From contig NC_080181.1 of NCBI RefSeq assembly GCF_950295315.1, positions 34,625,375 through 34,689,374 on the forward strand: a DNA stretch of 64,000 nucleotides. Direction: 5' to 3'. The notes beneath the pieces were generated by a model. It searched no databases. It was not told the origin of the DNA and saw nothing but the letters and a program-made list of their open reading frames with translations. Positions 1-11,283 of the stretch are shown in pieces. A program made the translations under genes and the position numbers. Numbering within the stretch: the stretch's first letter is position 1; each line of letters begins with the position of its first letter. The stretch is from Erinaceus europaeus. Its lineage: Eukaryota; Chordata; Mammalia; Eulipotyphla; Erinaceidae.

Positions 1-319
1 TAGGTCCATAAAGTTTGAGTATAGTTATCAAAAGTTTAGTCCCATAAGATAAACAATTATAAGCTCTGAAAGGTTGCTCATGGCTATAGAGGGGTCTGAA
101 AGTTTACTGGCTAGCAGAGTCACACGTGTTCAGTTCCCAGAAGTAGCCATGGGGCACCTCTGCTGAGATGCCCCATGAGAAGACCATGAGAAGAAGCAGC
201 CAAAGAGACTCACCTGCTCAAAGTCCCTTGTTTTTTTACATTCCCTTCTTTGAAGCACCTCCTCAGTGTGAGGTCTTTTTTATGCTATTAGTCCCAAACT
301 CCTGCTGGGGTCATCACAA
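1..319 (-). mobile_element. ERV LTR, cut by the window's left edge
   Basis: This segment aligns by eye, with scattered differences and small gaps, to about 320 bp of the solo LTR at 16213-16672; position 1 corresponds to about 16351. On the minus strand it would carry U3 on the right (starting near 319) and run left out of the window. Just outside it, 320-335 reads on the minus strand as a purine run (AAAAGTTGGGAA), which could be a polypurine tract. That would make this a 3' LTR whose internal sequence lies to the right. The family is not identified. Confidence 0.7.
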
Positions 320-1600
320 TTCCCAACTTTTGTTGATAGATATGGACAAGATATACAGTCTGTATGAGCATAGGAGAAATAAGCAAATCTTTAGTGATTC
401 TAGGGTTACCCCTGCAAGCTCTGCCTTCACCCTCCAGAGTGCAGGTGCAATAACTGGGTATTAGGTAAGAAAGTCCTGTTAACCTGAAGACCTCTGGTCT
501 GATATCTGTTTAACTCCAGAGAGGGTCCACTACTCAGGGAAGCTCAGAACAGAGACTTACAGAGGTGTCCCCAAGTTCAAGTAGCTCCTGGGTGTCAATT
601 GTGGCATATGCAGGATGTTGGACTGCTGCAATCCATGTGTCAGCTCATGTTCTTGTGAGGGGTTCACAGATGAGAGGGGCTTAACTACTTAGCATGGGTC
701 CAAACAGAACCTGTGAATGATAAACTGAGAACAAACATACCCTATGCTTTAAGTTAGTCATTTTATTTAAATCACAAAGACTAGAAAATCACAAGGCATC
801 TGCTGGAGAATAATTAGCTCTATGGAGAAAAGCAGTGCTTATCAGCAATATGATTAGAATTATGCAGTACAAAATTTAAAATATATAAAGTTCCTTGTAT
901 TCTGTTCATGTCTGAGAACACTTTAAGGATACCCTTTAAGGGTACATATGCCATTCCACAATTAATCATCTAATGCAGTAGTAAGGCATATGAAATGCAT
1001 GTTTAGAAAAAATAAGCCTTAATCTAGAAACATATTTAGGGTCATAGTCAGTCTAATAAGGAATACCTCAGCAGCAAAGGCAGAGAAAGTTTTCACAAAC
1101 ATGGGTTGCTTTCTGTGTGACAGGTGGCATATATAAGGCCTATAACAGTGTCCACAGAGATAGGAATCAACATTAGAAAATCTACTGAGATAAACACCCA
1201 TAAAGGGAGGATTCATACCAGTCTAAGCATAAAGAAATAATGGCTCATGCTATACTAGAGAAATATCAGTACCAATAATTCTAGAGTGTGCTTGAACTAG
1301 AGAGGTTAACTAGAGCACAGTAGCAAAACAACAGTAAAAGTTATGGGGAGAGGCCACCAAAAAACTGGTGGATACAGTTTCTAGTCTTCCATTTTTGGTT
1401 AAAAGACACAGATGTATATAACAGTATACCATGATCAACAATGGCTTTAGGATAAACTTGAGTCAATACATATATACATACATACCTCATATTCAAATAA
1501 ATCACTTCTCCATAGAGAGACTAGAAGGTTAAAGACATGTTACATAAGCAATCTGTTAAGATTCATTCCTGTAGTAAGTGACTATCCTTCAGAGTCATCC
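320..1600 (-). other. Unassigned DNA, probably ERV internal remnant
   Basis: No convincing coding frame or known domain was found on either strand; the longest open frames are about 65 codons. It lies between an apparent 3' LTR (1-319) and gag remnants (1640-2440), both on the minus strand, so decayed proviral internal sequence is the simplest reading. This is inference from position only. Confidence 0.35.
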
Positions 1601-1639
1601 AATAGTCCTCATAGCTATGCGGGCTGGAGGGCCAGTGTC

Positions 1640-2440
1640 CCACTTATTGTTATCTGGCAGAGAATTATCTCCTGCATAAGTTATGGATGGACAGTGGATT
1701 GCCCAGTGAATCCCTTTTTTTACAGTGTGGACATTTAGTAGATGGGGGTTTTGAATATCTATCATTTCTATTTAATCTATAATTAGGCTGCGGGAAGTTA
1801 GCTTTGCAGTGTCTTTGGATATGACCCTCATTGTTTCACTTAAAGCAAACCAGCATTGCCTGTGCTGAGTCAGCAACAAATGTGGCATGATTTACTGCTG
1901 CCATGATCTGTGCCTTATAGGTTTGTGTCCCAATTGTACTACACGACTTTATCATTTGAGCAATATTTAAATTTTGACCCTTAAGTGGTCTAAGGATGCC
2001 CTTATAGTCTTGATTTGTATTATCATAAACCAATTGCTTGATAAGGATTTATGCAGCCTTTTTGTTATCAATTTGTCTGTCAATTGCCTCCTGTAATCTA
2101 TCAATAAAATCCATGTAGGATTCTGTACCATTTTGGAAGATAGCACTGAATGAACCAGCCACAGTGCTTGGATCAGGAATTTTATTTCAAGCTTTAATTG
2201 CTGCCTTGGGAGCAAGCCGCATCCCCTTTCATCCAAGTTTCATCTGTTCACTAGGAGAGGCAAAATTACCCTCACCCACTAATCGATTGGGGGGAATTTT
2301 GTTCTCTATAGCTAATGCTGTTGTGAGCTCCTTATATTCATGAAACCACAGAGCACTCACAGAATTTGGCATTACAGTTTTTACCAGTTGTTTCCAATTA
2401 TATGAGAGAAGATTATGGGAGAAATTGTTTCCAATTATAT
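1640..2440 (-). pseudogene. Betaretrovirus-like gag remnant (capsid to nucleocapsid)
   Basis: Read on the minus strand, this stretch gives a capsid-like region followed by a nucleocapsid with two CX2CX4HX4C zinc-knuckle patterns, in the order and style of class II (beta-type) Gag. It is broken. The second Cys of knuckle 1 (about 1806-1847) is a TGA stop; knuckle 2 (about 1687-1730) is frame-shifted at an A run after its CPHC half; other stops interrupt the capsid part. An LTR lies just upstream on the same strand (2589-2867), consistent with a 5'-LTR-to-gag arrangement. It cannot make Gag. The assignment rests on motif reading, not on a search. Confidence 0.7.
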
Positions 2441-2588
2441 GAGAGAAGTGTCTGCAATGTATGTGACACAGCCCCTAGTAAAAGAAGCCTGTAAGCCATT
2501 CTGTTTAACTGACTGTCTAAGATATTCATAAACCTGATAGGGCAAGGCTTCATATTTCATCTCAGTCCCTTCCCCTGTTGCCCCAGCC

Positions 2589-2867
2589 TGCGGGGTTATC
2601 AACAGAAACCTAGGGTAGGGGGCAAGAGAATGGAAAGGACAAGAGACATGAAGAACTAGAGCAAGACAGGAGGTCTGATCAAGCTCTGAAAATTTTATTT
2701 TGCAGCTGCAATATAAGCACAAGCAATGAGGAAGTTCTGCTAAGGTAGTGGCGAGGGAAGTGGGTGAGCGACTTTCCAAACAGCTAGATGGCAATCTCAG
2801 TTCCAATGGTTGGAATATCCTCTCACCAGCTATATGAGAGTCTTAGCTAAGGCCTTGGCTCCTGGCA
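2589..2867 (-). mobile_element. Probable second LTR, between env and gag remnants
   Basis: On the minus strand the segment runs TG...CA over 279 bp. A purine run (AAAAAGGGAGGACA, 2868-2882) lies directly before it, as a polypurine tract would, and it contains an AATAAA signal near 2695. Directly after it comes a stretch resembling a degraded lysine-type primer site (TGGGGC..AACA.GGGG). Env remnants lie before it and gag remnants after it, so it would be an LTR shared in a tandem or recombined arrangement. It does not resemble the LTR at 1-319. The boundaries are inferred from TG/CA and the purine run only. Confidence 0.5.
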
Positions 2868-3229
2868 TGTCCTCCCTTTTTACAATTTAAGTGAGGCAGG
2901 AAAATGAGGGTGAGAGCTAGGAATCTTATCAAGAGATAAGTGGGCATTAACCAGAGGGTTAATGACCTGATTCCTCTCATGGGGTAAATATAGAACTGAT
3001 CTTCCCACATCTCATACAACTCTTGGTGTCTTTTGGGGAGGGGAGGCAGAGCCACTATTTCCAAGGTGAGGAAAACTGAAGGCAAAGAGTTCTGATGACT
3101 GACACCAACCTCCATGCAACTCAGGTTTGCTTCACGGGGGACTCAGAGGCGAACTATAGGGTCCTCCCCCTGCAGTGCTTAGCCCTGCACCCCTTACCAG
3201 TGCCAATGGCATGCCAAGGCTGGTGTGCG

Positions 3230-3745
3230 TAAATCTGAGTTTTATGCAGGTCCTAAAAGAGGTCTGTCACCCTCAGGTTCAGCCAACCCTCTGTCAGCCA
3301 AATCAAGTGTGTGGTAATATATTTGTAAGGGTTACAATGCCAAGGAGTCAATTTGTTGTTTTATAAAGCCAGTAATCTTATTAAAAATAAAAGGTCCCAA
3401 GGTAATCATTAACAAAAGACTAATCAAGGGTCCCATAAGGGGCTCTGTAGTGACTCAAGACTATCTGTGGTGGAGTCTATAACCTGTTGTAATTTGTCAG
3501 AAAATTCATGGGAGGAATATATAGAGTGTCATAGCACGCCACCAGCAAGTCTAAGGGAAGCAGTCAGTGGATGTGATGTCCAGGGGAAGAAACACAGCAC
3601 GTCTGGTCCTCTGGCGGTCGTCAGTGCCAACTGATGAAATTTTTCTTCTTCATAGAGTTGTGGAACAAGCAAAACTAGGAGGCAAGGACCAGGTAGAGAT
3701 GAATTGACATGAAAATATAGGGTGGTGTTGTGCCAAAACATAGAG
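3230..3745 (-). pseudogene. ERV env remnant (SU end to TM tail)
   Basis: The minus strand shows, in order, the end of a surface subunit, a basic cleavage-like stretch followed by hydrophobic residues (about 3540-3610, frame-disturbed), a heptad-like segment (about 3440-3520), and a hydrophobic anchor with a short tail (about 3280-3420). This is the layout of gamma/type-D Env rather than HERV-K-type Env. Frameshifts and stops separate the parts and most of the TM ectodomain appears missing. It lies 5' of the LTR at 2589-2867 on the same strand. The gene is non-functional. Confidence 0.6.
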
Positions 3746-4124
3746 GAGGTGCATACACATTAGGTGAGGTTCCTTGAAGATGAGGAGTATTGGGAGAAAA
3801 GTGAGCAGTCAATCAACATGTAAGGATGAAGTCAGCAGTGGCAGGTCAGCAGAAAGAGAAGACTTGGATAGGCTGGTGAGGTTAGCTATATACTGCCATG
3901 GTGTCCTTTGTGGTAAGGACTTGCCAACAGAGACTCTGTGGATTTTGCAAGAGCAATAATGTCATCCACCACAATAAAAGGAAAACAAACATGGACATCC
4001 AGTGTTGAAAAAAGAAAAAGAAGAAATATGTTTCTATGGCTGGGAGAATGGGTGGCTTTGTCAATGAGATACAATAAATGGACAATTCGAATTTTTGTAA
4101 ATATTAAGGTTTAGTATAGTTACT
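3746..4124. other. Unassigned, between env and integrase remnants
   Basis: No domain was recognised. Given its position between minus-strand integrase (4125-4345) and env (3230-3745) remnants, it may be decayed env surface sequence. An A/G-rich run sits at about 4008-4028. Confidence 0.3.
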
Positions 4125-4345
4125 TCATTGACACTTTAGCCAACTGAATCCTGGGGGGTGCATTCCCCTTCTTTTTTTATTCATTGAGCTTAAGGGTTTT
4201 AGTTTTTCTTGTTTGAGCTGTAGCCCACATAAATTTAGAAAAATTACCAATTGAGAAAAAAAATGTTTTTGTTTACTAAACATGGGCAGGTGAATTACAT
4301 CAATCTGCCAGAGAGCATTGGCTTTTATCAATGGAGATTAGTCTT
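4125..4345 (-). pseudogene. Betaretrovirus-like integrase fragment
   Basis: The minus strand has the start of an integrase catalytic core: a WQIDV motif (first catalytic Asp, about 4295-4315). After a frame change there is a segment like the TxxSGFxWA.AQTGE part of class II integrases (about 4190-4250). The frame is broken and the core is cut. A SINE with a 16-bp target duplication (4330-4345 / 4640-4655) has landed at its upstream edge. Confidence 0.6.
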
Positions 4346-4639
4346 TTTTTAATATATTGTTTATATTTATTTTATTTATTCCCTTTTGTTGCCCTTGTTG
4401 TTTTATTGTTGTAGTTATTATTGTTGTCATTATTGTTGTTGGATAGGACAGAGAGAAATGGAGAGAGGAGGGGAAGACAGAGAGGGGGAGAGAAAGATAG
4501 ACACCTGCAGACCTGCTTCACCGCCTGTGAAGCGACTCCCCTGCAGGTGGGGAGCCAGGGCTTGAACCGTGATCCTTATACTGGTCCTTGTGCTTTGCGC
4601 CACCTGTGCTTAACCCACTGCGCTACAGCCCGACTCCCT
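4346..4639 (-). repeat. tRNA-derived hedgehog SINE
   Basis: The tRNA-like head is at the right end (about 4520-4638, minus strand) with an A box and a B box of the GGTTC(A/G)A type. It is followed leftward by the pyrimidine-rich body and the A-rich tail (T run at about 4346-4360). The 16-bp direct repeats aatggagatta(g/a)tctt at 4330-4345 and 4640-4655 are its target-site duplication, with one mismatch. The head is well conserved, so this is a fairly young copy. Confidence 0.93.
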
Positions 4640-4655
4640 AATGGAGATTAATCTT

Positions 4656-6780
4656 AAAAGTCTGAATAGCAGGATATTAATTAAACAATGTGGGATCCAG
4701 TAAAGTGCTCTCACTATGGCAGGTCAAGCATTAAAATTTTAAGAGGCTTGTAAAGAAATGAGAAAAATTTTAGAATATGAGTAACTTTAGGAGTCACCAC
4801 ACACCCATAAATAAAAAAGAAAAATGTTTAGTTTTAAATCTTACCATATGAGCAGTCAGTTCTTCATGTGCAGATGTACCTATAATTATTTACATAGGGA
4901 GAGAACTTGTACCAAGTTAATTGATGATCTAATGGTTAGAATTGGCTTGAATTTTTTAATATGATTTTAGAAGGCTCTTTATTAAAATATACCAATATGT
5001 TATAGAAAGTCAATACCTAATGTGTTGACATGATAAAATGTTTACCATTTTTTAGCATTATTTTAAACTGATTAGACAGTTTAAGCACACTATTATAACT
5101 TAGTTTACTAAGATCTTTACTCATCACAAAGCTATCATGAGTAAGCATAGATATAAAATGCTTAATAGATTTTGCTCCTTAGAACTCTAATATGGCAACT
5201 TAAAAGGCTAAAATAAAACCTCATAGCTTAAATGTTCAAAATAATTTTGTTAAATCAGGATTTGCCAAAACAAATCTATCAGACCAGAAGCACCATGTAT
5301 TACCTTAATTTATCAAGAATAAACCTCTGACAGTGTCTTAAAACAAGCCAGATAATTTTTTACTCTCTAAAAGAACTGATTAAAGTTTGACATGTAGAAT
5401 CTGTACTCTCAAAAGCCAATTATTTGATAATAATTTTTGTAATCTTTCTAAATAGGGGAGTTATCTCAGTAACAACTTTATCAGAGTCACTGTAAAAGTA
5501 AAAATAACTAACTCATGAGTAAGATAAAAAAATTCTCTTACCAAGTTTTAAAATAAAAGTTTTAACCAGAGCATTTTTGTCTATATCAGACATAAAACTC
5601 TCTTAACTTTTTATCTAGTCTCTCTTATGTTTAGTATCTAAAGTTTTTTCTCAGGGAAACCAGGGGCATACTTCTTGAATAAAATGTAAAAAGGTTAGCT
5701 AAAACATCTATACAGCTCTACATTAGGCCGCCCATATTTATTCGATAAGTTTTATTTGGAAAAAAAAAATTTTTACATATCTTATTTAAATTAAACCTCA
5801 TTTATCAGAGCAACATCATCAAGCATAAAGATAACTATTGTGTTATCTTTCACTAACACAGGCCAGTTTTACTTCTTTAGTTGAGAAAGTATTTTAAAAC
5901 CTTTTTTTTTTTTACCTATCACAGTCAAGATCTAGACACATCTTCAGTGTGTGATACCTAATTTTAAGAGCCTCTGTTTGAATTTTAAAGAACATAAATT
6001 TAAAAGTTATCTTTTTAACCTACTGTAGCAATTCCCATAACCAGGATCTCTAAACCAAATTCAGTTTGACTAAATTTTTCTTTAAACTTTAACAAACTCT
6101 AATTACTTAGAGAGTTAACACACATTAGTGACAGTGCTTCTCAAAACATCTCTAGTGTCAGACAAATGCCAAATTTGCTGTGGACCAATATCCACAAAAC
6201 AGATCACAGGACATTTTGGGAGCCCTCCAAAATGTGCTGGAACTTTTTCAGTTAAATACATAGATAATTTGCATATCAATTTGGAGATGAAGAATTAAAT
6301 ACTTAAGACTTTTACTTTAAATCTTTAGCTCTCTTAGCAAATGAATTTTTACCTTTATGTTACCACATAAGAACTGTGTTGGAAACTTTTTCTTTCTGAG
6401 TCACTTAAATAATTTTAAATAAAATGTTAAACTTTGTTTGTTAGGATCTTTGCTTATCACAAAGCTATCACACCCTTAGGGCAGCTATGAACAAGGGTGG
6501 GTACACAACTTAATTGATCTTTCACTTTGATTTGGATAGGTAACTTAAAAAGCTAAGATAAACCTCATAGCTGAAATGTTCAAAATAAATTTTTACTGTT
6601 AACATTTCTTTTAGATGACCATTTTACACTAAATAATTTGTTTGAATCACATCTCTCAAATAATTTTTTTATCAGGCCAGGAATATCACATTTAACCGTT
6701 TTTTACTGGATTAGATTGCAGACCCCACCATAATATTTGGCTATGAGGGTTGGTAATGAGAACTTCACCACTGGTATCAA
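4656..6780. other. AT-rich non-coding DNA with an internal direct duplication
   Basis: No coding frame above about 60 codons and no recognised domain. Two blocks about 1.36 kb apart are clearly related in direct orientation: about 5095-5260 and about 6445-6605. Both contain the same ordered phrases: an 'atcacaaagctatca' motif, then 'aacttaaaa(g/a)gcta', then 'cctcatagct.aaatgttcaaaataa'. It may be ERV internal or 5' leader sequence, since ERV remnants flank both sides. The family is not recognised. Confidence 0.5.
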
Positions 6781-6799
6781 ATAGAGCACTGAGAGGTTT

Positions 6800-7035
6800 T
6801 GCTATGAATTTTCAGTGAAAATATTAAAAATTTTAAAGGTGATTACATGGGCTTGGATGTCCATGAAAGAGAATGCATTTGTTAATGCATCTACTACCAT
6901 TAGGAATAATTCTAGATAACTGAAACATATAGGACAGTGATTATCATTTGGGACTATGAAATTGGTGGCTTGTGTTGGAACCATTTCCTGGAGCTTAATC
7001 TTTGCCAGATGGCTGGATATAGGAACCAGAGAGTT
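6800..7035 (-). pseudogene. Possible retroviral integrase fragment
   Basis: An 81-codon open frame on the minus strand includes a segment of the form (L/F)xMVVDALTN, reminiscent of the region around the second core aspartate of class I retroviral integrases. No zinc-binding part or catalytic Glu was found. The call is weak and could be coincidence, although ERV remnants occur on the same strand to the left. Confidence 0.35.
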
Positions 7036-7563
7036 TTTCAGCATCACGCTTAGAATGTCTCCTCACCTGCAGTCAGAGGGCAGAAAAAACTGAAGGTCAG
7101 TCCAAGACTTTCTGAATCATAGAAGTCCAAATAAATTGGAATTTTGAAGTCTGACAGGACTTCATCAGCCTGACCAGAAAAGAGTAATGTGTTAAGTCTA
7201 AGAGTAGGAATTTCAATATTGTCTGAACATTCTGTGACTCAGATGTCACCCACTCCACCTGGCAGAAACTCCTTATAAGGCAATGTATGGTGTATTTCCA
7301 TATCTCCTTCTAGTTATGATACCAGTGACTAGAGATAAATCACTAGGTGGAAATGGTGGCTACTAAAGAAGTAGTAGATGTGGTATATTGCACAAAATTA
7401 AGTCTCTGGGGTGAGGAGGAAGGTCCAGGTCCTGGAATATGATGGTAGAGGAGCACCTAATGGGGGTTGTGTTGTTATATAGAAATATTATGCATGTACA
7501 AACCATTGTATATTATTATTGACTGTAAACTATTAATCTCCCAATAAGGAAATAAAAAAAGAA
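7036..7563 (+). repeat. L1-like 3' terminal repeat
   Basis: The last ~140 bp (about 7425-7563) match 46176-46306 closely in order and wording (AGAG.ACCTA.TG, TTATGCAT.TACAAAC.ATTGT, then TTAA.CTCCC(A)ATAA.GAAAT before an A run). A sequence present twice and ending in AATAAA-like plus poly(A) is the 3' end of a retroposon. It is probably an older hedgehog L1 subfamily, though the coding part is not visible here. 7036-7424 is likely part of the same or an older element. Confidence 0.5.
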
Positions 7564-8400
7564 GTTATAGATGTATCTATGTCTGAATGTTCTCAGAATT
7601 ATAAGAAGAATCTCTATGCCACTTAAGGAAGACTGGTCCTGAACTGAGTGCAACCTAGAATGTTCCTAGCTGTGATTATGGACTGTGAGCTCAGACTGAC
7701 AGGTACACAAAGATTACATAGTCTCCTGTATGAATATATAAATATGAATAGATATGGGTCCTAAGTAAGATGGATAGGGTTTACAGTTAAAGTATTTATA
7801 TACTTTCCTCAGATTTGAGACCTACTCTTTGCCCTAATTTAGTTTTCTAGGCCTATTCTCAACTGTGACACCATCTTCCCAGACAATACTTTTAGTCCAC
7901 CTGCATGTTAGTTATCAGGAACAGGAGAAAACTACTAAATTCATGGGTCACATGAAACATACCTAAAGTAGACTTCCTGGCATCTATCCACCTGAAGACT
8001 CTTGGTTCCATTTGCTCTATTCTTACCTTTGGGTTCCTGTTGCAGAGGCTATCATAATGCCATCCCAACTTTCCTAGGCAGATGACCTCACCAATATGTC
8101 CTAGAACCCACCATCCCAGAGTCCTATTCAACCAGAAAAGATAGAAACAAACTTGAGATATAGATCAACCTGCCAACAACCATGTTCAGTGAAGAAGCAA
8201 TTACAGAAACCAGACCTTCCACCTTCTGCATTCCATAGGGAATTTGGTCCATACTCCCAGAGGGATATAAAGAATAGGAAACCCTCCAATAGAGGATATG
8301 AGATACAGAACTCTGGTGGTGTGAACTGTATGGAATTATATCCCTGTTAGTTTATAGTCTTGTTAATCTTTATTAAATCATTAATTAAAAAACACTGGAT
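7564..8400 (+). repeat. L1 3' UTR copy (older subfamily)
   Basis: This holds the recurrent 3'-UTR blocks also seen at 13791-15245, 27900-29325, 31000-31400 and in minus orientation at 44280-45130, 58205-58850 and 60765-62285. Their order is: block 'gaatgttcctag..gtgattatgg', block 'gaagcaattacagaa.ccag', then 'actctggtggtg...attaaatca' before the tail. No coding function is expected. Confidence 0.75.
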
Positions 8401-8717
8401 AAGGAGATGCTTCTTATATAGGAGTGAACTTTGTCGATAGATTATTTAAAATTGAAATATGGGCTCCAGGAATGGCTAAGATGGTGCTAGACTAGCAAGA
8501 AAATTGGGAAGAGTGATGTTTTGCCAAGGTGGAAAGAGTATTAAAAAATTTGGAGAAGAGTACACACCATTGTGAATAATCCTAAAAGTAAAACACCACC
8601 AACTAACCATATTTTTGAAGTGCACAGAAGATAATTCACTTATTGAAGGAATAGACAATGCACTGAGAGGAAAGGGGCTGTGTATTTCACTGAGGTTGTT
8701 TAGAGGAATGGGGGTCT
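8401..8717. other. Unassigned flank of the Vingi insertion
   Basis: Nothing coding was recognised. The motif 'ggctaagatggtgctagac' at about 8473-8491 resembles the start of some L1 5' UTRs, but the rest could not be matched. Confidence 0.3.
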
Positions 8718-10790
8718 GAATGCTGAATGCGAGCAACTACTAAAGCAGTATGATGAGTCGGGCGACCCAGATGTGGCTGACCATCTCATTACCTCCCTGG
8801 ATGCAGCACGCCAAGCCCACTGGCAACAACTCACGGAAAGTCTGAACTTCACCCACTCAAGTAGGAAGGCCTGGAAGCTTCTTCACAGACTGGGTGCCAG
8901 TAGCCAACCCCCTCCTGTCTCCCATCCTCCTGTATCTCCAAACTCAGTGGTCAGTCACCTAACTCAAGTTGGACGAGCTAAGATCGACCCAGTCTGGAAA
9001 AGAGAAATTTCCCACGAGTAGTCATCCCACTTCCGGTTATCTTGTCCATCTCCAAAACTCTCTCCCTTTACACTGTCTGAACTGGAAGACGCTTTGAAGA
9101 GGGTTAAACCGGGAACAGCTGCTGGCTATGATAACATCACCCCAGAACTCATTCTTAACCTGGGCCCCGCGGCAAAGAAGTGGCTCGCTTCATTCCTGTC
9201 CCACATCTTGGAATCTGAGTCTATGCCCAAAGTTTGGCATCGTGCGAAGATTATAGAGGTTTTGAAACCAAAGAAAGACCCAACACTGGCCGCCAGCTAT
9301 AGACCAATTTCTCTCCTCTCTGTGTGTTACAAACTCCTTGAGAGGCTGCTTCTGTCACGTATTTCTCATCTTACAGAGAAATTCCTATCACCTGCCCATG
9401 CTGGTTTCCGCCCAGGAAGATCTACCTGCGAACAAGCCCTGGCCCTCTCAACTTACATTGAAAATGGATTCCAGAAGAATTTAAAGACGGGTGTTGTCTT
9501 TGTTGATCTCACAGCATCCTGTGACACGGTCTGGCACTGTGGTCTCCTAGTCAAGATCTCAAGATGCCTGCCTCCATGGGTGGCCAACACTACATCATTT
9601 CTTCTCCAAAACAGAAGATTCTGGGTGCATCTGGGTGACAAGTCTAGCAGATGGAGACTTGTCTCAAGTGGCCTCCCCCAGGGCTCTGTTCTGGCTCCTG
9701 CGCTATTTTATATTTACATCAATGACCTTCCAGAAACTTCTTCAAGGAAGTTCATCTACGCCGATGACATCTGCTGTGCAACTCAGGCATCAAAGTTCGA
9801 CATCCTTGAGGAAACACTCACGAAAGACATGTCTCTGATATCTGATTACTGTAAAAAATGGCGACTAATTCCTAGCACTGCTAAAATGGTATCATCTGTT
9901 TTCCATCTACACCATGCCTCGGCCTCGCGTGAGCTTAATGTGCAGCTTGGCGATACGAGAATCCAGCATGAAGCCCAGCCAGTCTATCTTGGCGTTACTC
10001 TCTATTGCACTCCGTCATTTCACAAACATCTCATAAAAACTGCAGCAAAGGTGGGCGCGAGGAATAACATCATTGCAAGACTGGCCAGCTCCTCATGGGG
10101 CGCGAGCACTTCCACACTACGATCATCATCTCTGGCATTATGCTATTCCACTGCAGAATACTGTGCCCCAGTATGGTTCCGTAGCCCCCATGTCCACTTG
10201 GTTGATTCCAAATTATATTCCTCCATGAGGATAATTTCTGGAACCATCCATTCCACCCCAGTTCCATGGCTGCCAGTTCTTAGCAACATTACCCCGCCAG
10301 ATATTCGTCGGGATGCGGCATCATCTAAGTTCATTTCCCACGTCTACGCTCGACCAGACCTGCCAATATACGTGGATATCTTCGCCCACCCTGTTCAACG
10401 CTTGACGTCTCGTCACCCAATCTGGTCCCCTACGCCTACACTGAACTTCTCTGTTCCAGTCTCTTGGAAACAGAGCTGGCAGTCAGCTGAGGTAAAGAAC
10501 AAATACCTCATCACAGACCCCTGCAAGCGTCAACCCGGCTTTGACCTAGCACATTATGATTGGGCCCTCCTCAATCGCTATCAAACAGGCCATGGCTGGT
10601 GTGCTGCTATGTTGCATCGCTGGGGAGCCAGAGACTACCCGAACTGCCCCTGCGGCTACAGACAGACTATGACCCACATAGTCAACGACTGCCACCTCTC
10701 CAGATTCAAAGGAGGTCTCGAAACTTTACATCAGGCTCAACCTGATGCTGTTGACTGGCTATGGAAGAAGGAAAAACGCTAGAAGAAGGG
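8718..10790 (+). mobile_element. Vingi non-LTR retrotransposon, 5'-truncated
   Basis: This is a non-LTR element of the Vingi clade (sister of Ingi, lacking RNase H), a group reported in hedgehogs and not in other sequenced mammals. The retained part is the reverse-transcriptase ORF and a very short 3' end, 'cgctagaagaagg'. A second fragment at 53601-54009 shares its last ~120 bp, which fixes the 3' end and shows that the tail is GAA-type, not poly(A). The apurinic endonuclease part is absent, so the copy is 5'-truncated. 'ggggtct' at about 8711-8717 and 10788-10794 could be a short target duplication, but this is weak. Left boundary uncertain by tens of bases. Confidence 0.88.
8731..10782 (+). 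pseudogene. Vingi reverse transcriptase ORF with one stop
   Basis: One frame runs from 8731 to the TAG at 10780-10782, about 684 codons, interrupted only by a TAG at 9019-9021. Counting from the Met at 9094, RT motif A has Asp138 (VFVDL), the GLPQGS motif is at 193-198 and the catalytic YADD box is at 222-225, all intact. The usual AAYD after motif A reads ASCD here. The C-terminal part has a CPCG...H...C cysteine-histidine motif (C518, C520, H528, C533) typical of this group. No RNase H domain follows, as expected for Vingi. Enzymatic role when intact: target-primed reverse transcription. The missing N-terminal endonuclease and the stop make this copy non-autonomous, but it is the least decayed long frame in the window, implying recent insertion. 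Confidence 0.85.
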
Positions 10791-11283
10791 GTCTTACCAT
10801 CACTGAGTATCCTTTTCAAAATTCAGTGATTTGTTGCATATCTACTTCCTTCCCCACTGCCAGGGAAAGAAGCACATGCTCATTACATTTTTCCATGCAC
10901 TTTGAGTAGCATGTCCACACTTGGCAATTTTATTTTTACCCAATACTGAGTGTGGTTGGAAAACATGATTCATGTGGTTTCTGGTAAACCACAATGAAGA
11001 CACCTTGAGGTTGGGACTCAGGGCATACCATCAGAAGCAGAGTTATATACACATTTTAAAAGGAGTTCTTGACTTGCTTCTGTACCCTGGACAACAGAGA
11101 ATGTGGCCAACACCACTCTGAATGGATTGGACTTTGTTAGGCCCACTAAATCCTAAAGTTAGACCCACCAAATCCTAAAGTCAGGCAGGCCTGACAGCAA
11201 TTTTTTTTTTTTTTTGGACATATAGATTGCAATTGCTATGGGGCCTCCAGAATCAGGCCAGGATGAGGTAAGAGAGAATATAA
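10791..11283. other. Unassigned non-coding DNA
   Basis: No gene or repeat recognised apart from a T run at about 11201-11215 and a short tandem phrase 'ccacc/taaatcctaaagt' repeated at about 11143-11181. Confidence 0.3.

Noticed and set aside
6802..7047. Integrase-like frame as a firm ERV call
   Set aside because: Only one short motif resembles integrase, so it is kept as a low-confidence feature and not used to define a provirus.
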